DNA of 64,000 nt from CAZWBR01 sp964632305 (GCA_964632305.1 CAZWBR010000007.1:36309-100308), one strand, 5' to 3'; shown: positions 16,682 to 25,828, numbered from the stretch's first letter. The notes: a model not told the origin generated them from the sequence alone. Program-made: numbers and translations.

Positions 16682-19600
16682 ATGGCAGAAAAACAAGATA
16701 TACGCAAATTGCTGGAGACCCGCATTCTCGTCCTCGACGGGGCCATGGGGACCATGATCCAACGTTATAAACTGACGGAAGAAGATTTCCGGGGCGACCG
16801 TTTTCGCGAATGGGCCAAACCCCTGAAAGGCGATAATGATCTTCTTTCGATCACCAAACCTTCGGTCATCCGGGAGATCCATGAAGCCTTCCTCGAAGCG
16901 GGCGCCGATATCGTGGAAACCAACACTTTCAATGCCACCGGCATATCTCAGGCCGACTACGGGATGGAAGGCCTGGCGTATGAACTCAATGTTGAAGCTG
17001 CCAAAATAGCCCGGCAGGCCGCGGAGAAATTTGCCACCGCCGAAAAGCCACGTTTCGTGGCAGGTTCCATCGGCCCCACCAACAAAACCTGCTCCATGTC
17101 GCCCGATGTCAATGACCCGGGCTTCAGGGCTGTCTCCTTTAACGAGATGAAAAACGCTTACCTCGAACAGGTGGAGGGTTTACTCGATGGGGACGTCGAC
17201 CTGCTTCTGGTCGAAACAATATTTGATACCCTCAATGCGAAAGCCGCTTTAATGGCCATCGAGGAAGCCCTTGAAAAACGGTCGGTGAAGCTGCCGGTTA
17301 TGGTCTCCGGAACCATCACCGACGCCAGCGGACGGACCCTATCCGGACAAACACTGGAGGCTTTTCTCAACTCCGTCTCCCATGTCGATCTTCTTTCCAT
17401 CGGATTGAACTGTTCGCTCGGGGCAAAAGATATGCGGCCTTACCTCGATGAACTGAGCCGTAAAGCGCCCTTCTATATCAGCGCCTATCCCAATGCCGGC
17501 TTACCCAACCAGTTTGGTGAGTACGATGAGACCCCGGCTGAAATGGGCCTCCAGGTTGCTGAGTTTGTCAGCAATAAATCCGTCAATATCATTGGCGGAT
17601 GTTGCGGCACCACCCCGGAGCATATCCGCGAGCTGGCCCTTCTGGCGGCCCGGTCGGTTCCCCATGTCAAAAGCCATCCCGAAACCGCGACCCGTCTAAG
17701 TGGGCTTGAACCGTTAACCGTCAGTAAAAGCTCCAACTTTGTCAATATCGGCGAACGTTGCAACGTGGCCGGCTCCATCAAATTTGCCCGTCTGATCCGT
17801 GAAGAAAAATACGAGGAGGCGCTCTCCATCGCCCGCGAAATGGTCGAAGGGGGAGCCCAGGTGATCGATGTCAACATGGACGATGCTATGCTCGACGCCC
17901 AAAAAGAGATGGTCCGCTTCCTGAACCTGATGGCCGCCGAACCCGATATTGCCCGTCTGCCGATGATGATCGACTCCTCAAAATGGGAGGTGATCGAAGC
18001 CGGGTTGCAGTGCGTCCAGGGAAAAGCGATCGTCAACTCCATCAGCCTTAAAGAAGGGGAGGAGATCTTCAGGGAACGTGCCCACCGGATAAAAAAATAC
18101 GGCGCCGCCTTAGTGGTGATGGCTTTCGACGAAGCCGGGCAGGCCTCCACCTACGATCAACGCGTGAGTATCTGCCAAAGAGCTTACCGTATCCTGGTCG
18201 ATGAAGTCCATTTTTCCCCTGAAGATATCATCTTCGATCCCAACGTCCTGACTGTCGGGACCGGTATCGAAGAACACAACAACTATGCGGTCGATTTTAT
18301 TGAAGCCACTCGTTGGATCAAGCAAAACCTCCCGTTCGCCAGGGTGAGCGGCGGGATCTCCAACGTCTCCTTCTCCTTCAGGGGTAATAACCTGATCCGC
18401 GAAGCGATCCACTCCGTCTTCCTCTTCCATGCCATCAATGCCGGACTCGACATGGGGATCGTCAATCCGGGGATGCTGCAAATCTATGATGAAATACCTG
18501 CCGATCTGCTCGAAAGGGTTGAAGATGTGGTCCTAAACCGCCGACCCGATGCTACCGAGCGACTGGTCGAGTTTGCCGAGAAAGTTAAGGACAGCGGTAA
18601 AAAAGAAGAGAAAACCGAGGAATGGCAAAACCTTCCCGTCGCGGAACGGATCCAGCATGCCCTGATCAAAGGGCTTACCGAACACATCGAGCAGGATCTT
18701 CTCGAACTGTTACCAGCCTACGTCAGCGTGATCCAGATCATCGAAGGACCACTGATGGACGGGATGAACAAGGTCGGCGACCTCTTCGGTTCCGGGAAGA
18801 TGTTCCTTCCCCAGGTCATCAAATCGGCCCGGGTCATGAAAAAAGCGGTCGCCTGGTTGCAGCCTTATATCGAGAACGAGAAGAAACAAGCCGACCAGGT
18901 GCCGGTCGCCCGGAAAAAAATCCTGCTCGCCACCGTGAAAGGCGATGTCCACGATATCGGCAAGAATATCGTTGGCGTGGTCCTGGCCTGCAACAACTAC
19001 GAGGTGATCGATCTTGGGGTAATGGTTCCCTGCGAAACAATATTAGCCAAAGCCATTGAATACAAGGCCGATATGATTGGTCTCAGCGGCCTTATCACCC
19101 CTTCACTCGAAGAGATGGTCCACGTGGCCAAAGAAATGGAACTGAAAGGTTTCAAACTGCCCCTGCTGATTGGTGGCGCCACCACTTCAAAAATACATAC
19201 CGCGGTTAAAATCGCCCCTGAATACAGCCATCCCGTCGTTTATGTGAAGGATGCTTCACGTGCCGTTCAGGTCGTGGCCAATCTGCTGGCCGGCGATGCA
19301 GCTTATATCGAAACGATAAATGCCGAATACGAAGAGATTCGGGCCGTTTACGGGGCCAAAAAGCCAAAAGAGTACCTGACCCTCGAAGAGGCCCGCAAAA
19401 ACGTTTTTCGACCCGATTTCACGCAGTACACCATCAAACAGCCGAAGTTCACCGGGGTAAAAATTTTGAATGATTACCCGCTCGAAGAGTTACGGCCCTA
19501 TATCGACTGGACCTTCTTCTTCCTGGCCTGGCAATTCCGGGGTAGATACCCGGCCATCCTCGACGATCCCAATCAGGGCGAACAGGCCCGTCAACTCTTC

Positions 19601-20350
19601 AAAGAAGCCAATGAGTTCCTGGATGAAATCATTGCCAAAAAGATGATCAGGGCCAATGGAGTGTTCGGAATATGGCCGGCCAATTCCGCGGGCGACGATA
19701 TTGAACTTTATACCGACGAAAACCGTCAGCGATTACTGGGGAAATTCTGTCACCTGCGCCAGCAACAGAAGAGAGAGGCGGGAGCGCCCAACTATTGTCT
19801 GAGCGATTTTGTGGCGCCAAAAGAATCAGGTATCCCCGATTATTGCGGAGCCTTTGCCGTTACCGCCGGTCTTGGCGTGGCCGAACTGGTGAAAAAATAC
19901 AAGGCTGAAAATAACGACTATAAGGCCATCCTGCTGGAAGCGCTGGCCGACCGTCTGGCCGAAGCTTTCGCCGAAAAACTGCACGAAGAGGTCCGTAAAG
20001 AATACTGGGGTTACGCTGAAAGCGAGAACCTGACCAAGGAAGAGCTGATCGCCTCGAAGTACCAGGGAATACGCCCGGCAGCCGGCTATCCCGCCTGTCC
20101 CGAACACTCCGAAAAAGAGGAAATATTCAGACTGCTGGATGCCGAAAATAATACGGGTATCTCTTTGACCGAACACTATTCGATGTTCCCGACCGCCGCG
20201 GTCTGTGGCCAGTATTTTGCCCACCCTCAGGCCGTCTATTTCGGGGTGGAAAAAATCGCCAGGGATCAGGCTGAAGATTATGCTGAGAGGAAAAACGTCC
20301 CGCTCGAATTTGTCGAGAAATTTATTCCGTCAAACCTGAATTACAAATAA
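16682..20350 (+). CDS. metH: Cobalamin-dependent methionine synthase, full length
   Basis: 1222 residues; transfers methyl from 5-methyltetrahydrofolate to homocysteine through methylcobalamin. All four modules are present: homocysteine barrel (about 1-325) with zinc ligands Cys244, Cys307 and Cys308; folate barrel (about 345-620); cobalamin cap and Rossmann domains with DVHDIGKN, His757 being the lower axial cobalt ligand; and the AdoMet reactivation domain at the C-terminus (RPAAGYPACPEH). No riboswitch is seen upstream. It is the last gene of the homocysteine unit, two bases after the UPF0280 gene. The following folate genes converge on it. Confidence 0.97.
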   Translation: MAEKQDIRKLLETRILVLDGAMGTMIQRYKLTEEDFRGDRFREWAKPLKGDNDLLSITKPSVIREIHEAFLEAGADIVETNTFNATGISQADYGMEGLAYELNVEAAKIARQAAEKFATAEKPRFVAGSIGPTNKTCSMSPDVNDPGFRAVSFNEMKNAYLEQVEGLLDGDVDLLLVETIFDTLNAKAALMAIEEALEKRSVKLPVMVSGTITDASGRTLSGQTLEAFLNSVSHVDLLSIGLNCSLGAKDMRPYLDELSRKAPFYISAYPNAGLPNQFGEYDETPAEMGLQVAEFVSNKSVNIIGGCCGTTPEHIRELALLAARSVPHVKSHPETATRLSGLEPLTVSKSSNFVNIGERCNVAGSIKFARLIREEKYEEALSIAREMVEGGAQVIDVNMDDAMLDAQKEMVRFLNLMAAEPDIARLPMMIDSSKWEVIEAGLQCVQGKAIVNSISLKEGEEIFRERAHRIKKYGAALVVMAFDEAGQASTYDQRVSICQRAYRILVDEVHFSPEDIIFDPNVLTVGTGIEEHNNYAVDFIEATRWIKQNLPFARVSGGISNVSFSFRGNNLIREAIHSVFLFHAINAGLDMGIVNPGMLQIYDEIPADLLERVEDVVLNRRPDATERLVEFAEKVKDSGKKEEKTEEWQNLPVAERIQHALIKGLTEHIEQDLLELLPAYVSVIQIIEGPLMDGMNKVGDLFGSGKMFLPQVIKSARVMKKAVAWLQPYIENEKKQADQVPVARKKILLATVKGDVHDIGKNIVGVVLACNNYEVIDLGVMVPCETILAKAIEYKADMIGLSGLITPSLEEMVHVAKEMELKGFKLPLLIGGATTSKIHTAVKIAPEYSHPVVYVKDASRAVQVVANLLAGDAAYIETINAEYEEIRAVYGAKKPKEYLTLEEARKNVFRPDFTQYTIKQPKFTGVKILNDYPLEELRPYIDWTFFFLAWQFRGRYPAILDDPNQGEQARQLFKEANEFLDEIIAKKMIRANGVFGIWPANSAGDDIELYTDENRQRLLGKFCHLRQQQKREAGAPNYCLSDFVAPKESGIPDYCGAFAVTAGLGVAELVKKYKAENNDYKAILLEALADRLAEAFAEKLHEEVRKEYWGYAESENLTKEELIASKYQGIRPAAGYPACPEHSEKEEIFRLLDAENNTGISLTEHYSMFPTAAVCGQYFAHPQAVYFGVEKIARDQAEDYAERKNVPLEFVEKFIPSNLNYK

Positions 20351-20372
20351 CACTACTCACCGGTCGGTGCGA

Positions 20373-20750
20373 TCAGCGGATCTCATCGACCGACTTTTTC
20401 AAAAAGTCACGCCGGTAATAATCCGAATCCACGATTTCCCCGTCCCATACCACGATATCCAGGTCAATGGTTCGCGGCCCGTATTTCGGGAGCATCCTGT
20501 CGCGTTGAAGCAAATCCTCCACCTTTTTTAAATGTTTGACCAACGACTCTTTTTCAACACTGACCCTCACTTTTATTGCTCCGTTCAAAAAATCGGGCTG
20601 ATCCGGGATCCCGATCGGAGAGGTGCGCACCAGCTCAGAAACCGATACTACCTCATAATCACGACCAATCATCTCAATCGCTAAACCAATATTCTTTTCA
20701 GGCTCAATATTTGAACCGATTCCAATAATACATTCATGCAACCGGCTCAT
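20373..20750 (-). CDS. folK: 6-hydroxymethyl-7,8-dihydropterin pyrophosphokinase
   Basis: Folate-pathway kinase that pyrophosphorylates hydroxymethyl-dihydropterin. Motifs IIGIGSNIEPEKNI at the N-terminus, VRTSPIGIPDQPDFLNGAI, LKKVEDLLQRDR and the signature YGPRTIDLDIVVWD. At 125 residues it is shorter than the common 150-170; the frame ends soon after the signature, so the C-terminal part is trimmed. Its ATG overlaps the folX-like stop by four bases, indicating coupling. It converges with metH, 22 bases apart. Confidence 0.9.
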   Translation of the reverse strand: MSRLHECIIGIGSNIEPEKNIGLAIEMIGRDYEVVSVSELVRTSPIGIPDQPDFLNGAIKVRVSVEKESLVKHLKKVEDLLQRDRMLPKYGPRTIDLDIVVWDGEIVDSDYYRRDFLKKSVDEIR

Positions 20751-21097
20751 CTCCTGGCCTCCATTTCAACTGAAACTGAATCGGCATGCCGTAATGCATA
20801 AGGTTTATCAATTTCAACTTTGGCCCGTATCACCTCCGGATCGGCCATCACCAGATTCAAAATTTCAGCAGTCAGTTTCTCCAGCAAATGAAAGTGGCTC
20901 TGCTCTGTAAAAGTGATGACCGATTTCTTTATCTTCTTGTAATCGTAAATCGATCCCGGATCATCATTTTTCACCGCTTCCGATACATCCACCTCAATCT
21001 CAATATTTATCACCACCTCCTGAGGGGTATCCCGTTCTTCGGGATTAAAGCCGATAATCGTGCTGACTCTTAAGTTTTTTATGCGGATAATAGCCAT
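20747..21097 (-). CDS. folX: FolX-like dihydroneopterin (triphosphate) epimerase / aldolase
   Basis: 116 residues of the FolB/FolX tunnelling fold. It resembles Escherichia coli FolX as I recall that sequence more than FolB: IIRIKNLR at the start, Q-VVINI, the LLEKLT block, and AKVEIDK-xx-ALR-x-ADSVS at the end. FolX epimerises dihydroneopterin triphosphate to the monapterin form; FolB cleaves it to hydroxymethyl-dihydropterin. Because folK overlaps it and no other folB lies in the window, an aldolase role cannot be excluded. A FolM-like reductase lies directly upstream on the same strand. Confidence 0.8.
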   Translation of the reverse strand: MAIIRIKNLRVSTIIGFNPEERDTPQEVVINIEIEVDVSEAVKNDDPGSIYDYKKIKKSVITFTEQSHFHLLEKLTAEILNLVMADPEVIRAKVEIDKPYALRHADSVSVEMEARR

Positions 21098-21147
21098 AGC
21101 GATAAATCTGATTAATTAGGTCACAATACCTTACTAAATTAGAATAA

Positions 21148-21867
21148 TTACAACAAATTACCCCCGCTGTCACAAAATATTAACTGCCCGGTAAGGCTCT
21201 TATTCCCCAGGATATAATCGATACTCTCCAACACGGTTTCTATCCCGGGAGCCCTTTTCATAGGAGTCTTTTGAACAATGGGTTCCAAATAACGATCATC
21301 TTTCCCCTCAGGAGACAGGATAGCCCCAAGCGCCAGGGCATTGACCCGAATATCCGGGGCTAATTCCAGCGCGGCCATCCTGGTGGCTTCCCAAAGCGAT
21401 TTTTTGGAGAGGGTATACGCAAAATAATCGCTGTCATTCTTTACGATCCGTGTATCGGTAAAATTAATGATCGATCCCTTGCCCGAATATTTTGCAAAAT
21501 CACGCATTAGCATCACCGGAGCATAAAGATTGGTGAGCCATTGCCTGTTGAAAAGCTCAGAGGTGCTCTCTCTCAAAGAAGAAGGCTCAAACACTGAAGC
21601 ATTGTTAATCAACAAATCCAGGTGACCAAATGTTGCCATTACCCCAGGGATCAACTGCTCCAATTCAGCTGTATCGATCAGATCGGCAGGGAAGAGGTGA
21701 AACCGCTGTTCCGGATAATCCCTCTCCAGTTGATGGACCAATTCGATCGCCCGATCGTGCGAATGGTGGTAATGAAGCGCCAGATCCCAACCCGAACCGG
21801 CCATATGAAGCGCCACGGAACGCCCGATCCGCCTGGCACTTCCGGTAATCAGAGCCACTTTATTCAT
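21148..21867 (-). CDS. FolM-like short-chain dehydrogenase (pteridine reductase type)
   Basis: 239-residue SDR. The cofactor motif ITGSARRIGRSVA has the TGxxxRIG form of pteridine reductases rather than the usual TGxxxGIG; the NNAS motif follows, and the catalytic Tyr and Lys are in YTLSKKSL. The segments IINFTD and LAPDIRVNALALG also recall FolM. FolM/PTR1 enzymes reduce dihydromonapterin or dihydrofolate to the tetrahydro form using NADPH. Position at the head of the folX-folK unit (50-base gap) supports a pterin substrate. Confidence 0.8.
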   Translation of the reverse strand: MNKVALITGSARRIGRSVALHMAGSGWDLALHYHHSHDRAIELVHQLERDYPEQRFHLFPADLIDTAELEQLIPGVMATFGHLDLLINNASVFEPSSLRESTSELFNRQWLTNLYAPVMLMRDFAKYSGKGSIINFTDTRIVKNDSDYFAYTLSKKSLWEATRMAALELAPDIRVNALALGAILSPEGKDDRYLEPIVQKTPMKRAPGIETVLESIDYILGNKSLTGQLIFCDSGGNLL

Positions 21868-21894
21868 CGTCTTGGTTTTGCAATAAAGTTAATG

Positions 21895-21923
21895 AAAAAA
21901 GGGATGTCCCATAGGAACACCCC
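21895..21923 (-). terminator. Intrinsic terminator after the YceI gene
   Basis: GGGATGTCCC (21901-21910) faces GGAACACCCC (21914-21923). On the minus strand RNA the ten pairs all form if two G-U wobbles are allowed, with a three-base loop and six U's after. It lies 32 bases past the YceI stop. Confidence 0.7.
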
Positions 21924-21954
21924 CTCCAGACTTATAAAAACCAGACAACATGAA

Positions 21955-22599
21955 CTACTTTTTATCCGCAACCAGCACAAAATCGAGCGTAAAATCATCA
22001 TAAATCATGCGGTCGCCCAGGTTAGAGAAGAAACTTCCCGACCCGTACTTAATATCGTAAAGCGCACGGTTAATGGTCATAACACCGTTTGCCGTCACTT
22101 TCCCCGAAGCCACATTCACTTGTGCATCAAACTCAATGGGTTTGGTTATATCCTTAATGGTCAGCTCACCGTAAAACCTGTATCCGTTGCCCGACTTCTG
22201 TTCCACCTTATTAACCACCAGTTTGGATTGATTAAACTTCTCGACCGAGAAAAAATCGTCCGACCATAAATGCCCTACCAATCTTTTATTCGATCCTTCA
22301 TCGGTAAGGTCGGTACAAACGATCGATTTCATATCGATGACAAACGTGCCCCCCGCTATCTTGTTATCTTTCAGGGTAAGGGTGCCATTATCAAAAGCAA
22401 TGGTGCCGTCATGTTTGCCTGTCACCTTTTTGGCTTCCCATTTCACCTTGCTTAAAGATTTATTCACTGAATAATCGTCGGCAAAAGCGAAGGAAGAAAT
22501 CAGGGAGAAGGTTAAAAACGAAAAGAAAAACAGACTGAAAAAACGACCTAAAGCGCTGCGCTTAAGTCGTGCTAACGGAAAAAATATTCTATTCTTCAT
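21955..22599 (-). CDS. YceI-family secreted lipid-binding protein
   Basis: 214 residues with a long signal peptide (Arg/Lys-rich start, FSLFFFSFLTFSLISSFAFA, cleavage near residue 40). The mature part is a YceI lipocalin-like barrel: YSVNKSLSKVKWEAKKVTGKH, GGTFVIDMKSI, LVGHLWSDDFFSVEKF, GELTIKDITKPIEF and FTLDFVLVADKK. YceI proteins bind isoprenoid or other amphipathic molecules in the periplasm; the ligand is unknown. A Crp/Fnr-type regulator is transcribed away from the same 140-base gap and may control it. Confidence 0.88.
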   Translation of the reverse strand: MKNRIFFPLARLKRSALGRFFSLFFFSFLTFSLISSFAFADDYSVNKSLSKVKWEAKKVTGKHDGTIAFDNGTLTLKDNKIAGGTFVIDMKSIVCTDLTDEGSNKRLVGHLWSDDFFSVEKFNQSKLVVNKVEQKSGNGYRFYGELTIKDITKPIEFDAQVNVASGKVTANGVMTINRALYDIKYGSGSFFSNLGDRMIYDDFTLDFVLVADKK

Positions 22600-22739
22600 A
22601 TATCCTTTATTTTATCATTGTTTTTAAGCTTTCTACGTATTAAACAAAAATCAGTTTCAAATAAATGGGTTATTTAAAATCCCAACATAAGTGCTATATT
22701 TATCCTCTTATTAAGTGTTCGAAATGATTTTGCTGTAAT

Positions 22740-23444
22740 ATGAAGAACCATAATGAATTAGAAGAAGATATCGACCTTTCAGGCTTCAGGTTTTTTCAAT
22801 CCCTGACAGAGGAGGAGATGAAAAGTTTGAATTTTGAAAAGACTTGTGCCACCTATAAAAAGGGAAGTATCTTGTATAAAGAGGGCAGCAGGCTTACCGG
22901 CTTCTACTGTATTATACAGGGAGTCGTAAAAATTTATAAAACCGGGATCGACGGGAAGGAACAGATCATCCGTTTCGCCAAGAAAGGCGACATCATCGCC
23001 TATCGCTCCCTTCTGAGCCAGGAATCGGCCTGTACGACTGCCAAAACCATCGAAGATGCTCAGCTTTGCCATATCCCTTACAAAACATTGCTCAGCCTGA
23101 TCGAACGAAACTGGAAATTCTCCCTGGCCATGCTGCGCATCGTCTGTGCTGAATTAAAAGATGCCAACGATTTTATTACCGATATCGCCCAAAAAACGGT
23201 CCGTGAAAGGCTTGCCGAGGTTCTGCTGCTGCTGAAACAGGATTTCGAACTCGATTCGGACAAAACGTTACAAATCTCGCTTACCCGCGAAGAGTTGGCC
23301 AACATGGTGGGTACCGCCACCGAATCGATCATCCGCTTACTCTCCGAATTTAAACAGGACAAGCTGATCGATCTGCAGGGAAGGAAAATCAGGATCATCA
23401 ATATCCACGGATTGACCAAGGTGGCCAATCTTACCAAGTATTAA
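22740..23444 (+). CDS. Crp/Fnr-family transcriptional regulator
   Basis: 234 residues: an N-terminal cyclic-nucleotide-type barrel (about 20-135; KGSILYKEGSRLTGFYCIIQG, FAKKGDIIAYRSLL) and a winged helix with recognition segment LTREELANMVGTATESIIRLLSEF. The N-terminal Cys set needed for an FNR iron-sulfur cluster is not present as such, and the Arg/Ser that bind cAMP are replaced, so the effector is unknown. It is divergent from the YceI gene. I found no clear palindromic operator in the shared 140-base gap. Confidence 0.88.
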   Translation: MKNHNELEEDIDLSGFRFFQSLTEEEMKSLNFEKTCATYKKGSILYKEGSRLTGFYCIIQGVVKIYKTGIDGKEQIIRFAKKGDIIAYRSLLSQESACTTAKTIEDAQLCHIPYKTLLSLIERNWKFSLAMLRIVCAELKDANDFITDIAQKTVRERLAEVLLLLKQDFELDSDKTLQISLTREELANMVGTATESIIRLLSEFKQDKLIDLQGRKIRIINIHGLTKVANLTKY

Positions 23445-23504
23445 AAGTTTGCCATTCCTAATCACCGGCTGATCAGAGTACAGGTCAAAGAACAGGTAAA
23501 TTCC

Positions 23505-23537
23505 TGGCTTTAGCCTTATGATCTGTGGCTAAAGCCA
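23505..23537. repeat. Perfect 11-bp inverted repeat
   Basis: TGGCTTTAGCC (23505-23515) and GGCTAAAGCCA (23527-23537), 11-base loop, about 60 bases after the Crp/Fnr stop. No T run follows, so a repeat palindrome is more likely than a terminator. Confidence 0.6.
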
Positions 23538-23880
23538 TGCGCAGTGTTTACCAATCTGTCCGTCAGATGATCCCGATAGCTATGCGGGATGACGGCAAAG
23601 AATAATTTAGATACATCACCGGGTATTCATTTCTATTATCGTATCTATTTTCAGTGTCCGTAATACTATCAGAGTATTGCCCCTGAAAAACGGGACAGTA
23701 TATCGAATAAGTCTGCCTTTTCGCCACTATCCATCTGTTTCACGACTTTCACTATCCATTCCACCCTTCGGTCAACAGTGTCGTTTTTTAAGATAGGGGA
23801 GGAGTCCGCACCGGTTCATAGTACTTCCCGCTGAACTGCGATTTCGGGAAGAAGACCTACCATCGCCGGAGTTTCTGTGC

Positions 23881-23942
23881 ATCTTCTGTGCTTATTCTGT
23901 GCTTATTCTGTGCTTTTATAGCACACAATAAGCACGGAAGAT
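23881..23942. repeat. Long hairpin with tandem TTCTGTGCTTA units
   Basis: The left arm (23881-23902) pairs with the right arm (23921-23942) at 20 of 22 positions. The left side and loop hold tandem copies of TTCTGTGCTTA (three, the last imperfect). Such a structure would be an 18-base loop on a 22-bp stem. Confidence 0.65.
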
Positions 23943-24484
23943 CCGCACAATAACCCCGCAATGCCCGGAGCAGGCCCGAACTCATTGGGATTATTCAAAT
24001 AAATGGGGCATTTTCTATTTCTCTAACCAATTGGAGAAACCGCAGGTGTCTAAAAATAAACGATATGTTTTCAGAAGTTTGTAAATTGTAAGTAACGCTG
24101 TCGATTAAACCCCTAAATCCCTTGAAGGGGACTTAAAAGCCGCCCCTTTAGGGGAGGTTGGGAGGGGTCAGCGTACAATCTGAAAGTTGAAAATCGAAGC
24201 AATTGACTTTTTAGACAGCCGCCCATCGAAAACCAAGGTGATAAAGACCGGAGTGGGAAAATGAAATTTTTAGAAATCCCTTTCTACTTATGACAGGCTT
24301 TGGTCTGTTTTTTTGGGTGATATTTAAATATTATGAGAAAAGCTATTTATGAGATTAATAATAAGGTAATTGAGATTCCTCTTTCTGCCAATGACAGAAA
24401 TGCAAGAAGTCGGGGTGCGACACTATGCTCCCGCCGCGGGTAAAGGTTTACGTCCAGTCGCGCCCCGACTATCAACTATTTTCT

Positions 24485-24520
24485 CTGTCATTATTGCATC
24501 ATGCCCCATTTTTTTGGGGT
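24485..24520 (+). repeat. 24-nt exact direct repeat, copy 1
   Basis: Bases 24485-24508 begin CTGTCATTATTGCATCATGC and are identical to 25706-25729. In both copies the repeat runs into a small CCCCA...TGGGG hairpin. The copies are 1.2 kb apart in the repeat tract. Confidence 0.75.
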
Positions 24521-24895
24521 GTCCTCTTCCAATGACAAAGCCCCATTCCACTAAATCGATCCTCATTGCACTACATCATTAATAGAAGTTATATCCTATG
24601 TTATGGTGTAGGGAGAAAGCCCGGATATGAGCAACAAACCGATCAGAGGGCTGAAAGCCCGGCATGTGAAAGCACAGGCCGTCAGGCCTGTGGTAACGGT
24701 CAAAGATAGACCCTCAAAGGCCTGTAAGGCCGACGTGTATTGAATCGACACAAAACCAATTCATCAAATCCGGTCAACACATGCCGGTCTTACAGACCTC
24801 CGGTTTCCTCTATTACTCCTCTTCACAGGGCTCACGCCCTGTGCTGTCACAGACCGACCTTTCAGGTCTGCTATAACAAATAGTTGCTCAGGTAG

Positions 24896-24931
24896 AGCTC
24901 TTCCAAAGTTTGGAACTTTGGAAGAGCTTTT
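24896..24931. terminator. Perfect 15-bp hairpin with T run
   Basis: AGCTCTTCCAAAGTT (24896-24910) and AACTTTGGAAGAGCT (24914-24928) with a three-base loop, followed by TTT. It has the form of a strong intrinsic terminator, but no gene precedes it within 1.4 kb. It may be a palindromic repeat unit. Confidence 0.5.
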
Positions 24932-25705
24932 CTAATTCTCTGCGCTAACGATCGGGTAAACAGTCCAGGTAATTAATACGCATTAGCTATTGGAGTGCCA
25001 AACAGATATTATCCTTGAGATTCCTCTTTACGCTTCGCTGCCATTCCAATGACAGAATTGCAACTGAGATTATTACACATCATTCTATATCTTCAGAAAA
25101 TACTCATTTTGGATAGAATATCAGTTTATTGAAGGAATTTATGCAATCAGGTTGAGATTCCTCATTACAATGCGAAGAAAGGAATCTCTGCATGAATAGT
25201 ATTGTTTAGACGTTGACGAAAAAGATAATGAAAAAGAGAATTATCATTGTAATGTTGTCCCCCCGTGCCGTTAGGCACGAAATATCGGTAGAAGAAATTG
25301 TACGAAAATGATTCGCCCGCCCCGTCCGGGGCGGAACAGATGAACGAACCCTATTTTTTTACCGATGTTTTGCCCTTACAGGAGCAATGATCCCAATCTT
25401 TTTCAAATTTCTAAAGAGTTTCTGATATATGGTAATCTCCAAGGTGTACTAACTGATCTAAAGGTGGACGATGACGGATTTTCAGGGGGAAGGAAAGTGG
25501 TGCAACAGGGAGGAGAGCACATTGAAGTAATGGCTGCGATGCGCCGGTTGAAGATCGGTGTGTTTTCCCCGGGTTACGCTATGCTACACCCGGGGTTATT
25601 GAGATTTGGCCCCATCAGGGCCGGAGAGGGATAACAGCAGTAGGTAGGGAATTGCAAATCCCGTCTCTGAAGTCCCCGGAGGGTCTATCCCGGGGAGCAT
25701 TTTCC

Positions 25706-25742
25706 CTGTCATTATTGCATCATGCCCCAATTATTTTGGGGT
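25706..25742 (+). repeat. 24-nt exact direct repeat, copy 2
   Basis: Bases 25706-25729 repeat 24485-24508 exactly, again followed by a CCCCA...TGGGG hairpin. Confidence 0.75.
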
Positions 25743-25828
25743 AGCCGTTTGGAATTAAAAAACAGATCTCTTGATTTCCAAAGAATTGAACCAACCGAAA
25801 CACGACAAACCTCTGCGAGACAACCTTC

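Larger units (their letters stand above)
23445..25828. repeat. 2.4 kb gene-free tract filled with palindromic and dispersed repeats
   Basis: No credible gene lies here; short open frames have no family pattern and cross repeat arms. Visible items include GGCTTTAGCC/GGCTAAAGCC (23506-23536), the hairpin at 23881-23942, paired CCCCTAAATCCC and GGGAGGGG arms (about 24109-24168), GGGCTGAAAGCCC, CAGGCCGTCAGGCCTG and CAGGGCTCACGCCCTG (24650-24850), a perfect stem at 24896-24928, three GAGATTCCTC units (24372, 25017, 25154), CCGCCCCGTCCGGGGCGG near 25319 and CCCCGGGTTACGC-type arms near 25565-25600. These resemble REP-like families common between genes in Bacteroidota. Confidence 0.75.

Noticed and set aside
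17485..18150. 221-codon open frame on the minus strand
   Set aside because: Antisense shadow of metH, low-complexity Ser/Arg-rich, no motif.
19118..19129. GGTCCACGTGGC as a third parS
   Set aside because: Shares the CACGTG core but the outer bases do not fit parS, and it is inside metH coding sequence.
21622..22269. 215-codon plus-strand frame
   Set aside because: Lies across the folM-like and YceI genes on the other strand; no family pattern.
24370..24582. 70-codon frame in the repeat tract
   Set aside because: Crosses repeat arms and has no promoter or family pattern.
23881..24931. CRISPR array
   Set aside because: Repeats here are palindromic, of different kinds and unevenly spaced; no regular repeat-spacer pattern and no cas genes.
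25365..25634. 89-codon frame in the repeat tract
   Set aside because: Its C-terminal half is made of the CCCCGGGTT-type repeat; the N-terminal half matches nothing I know.
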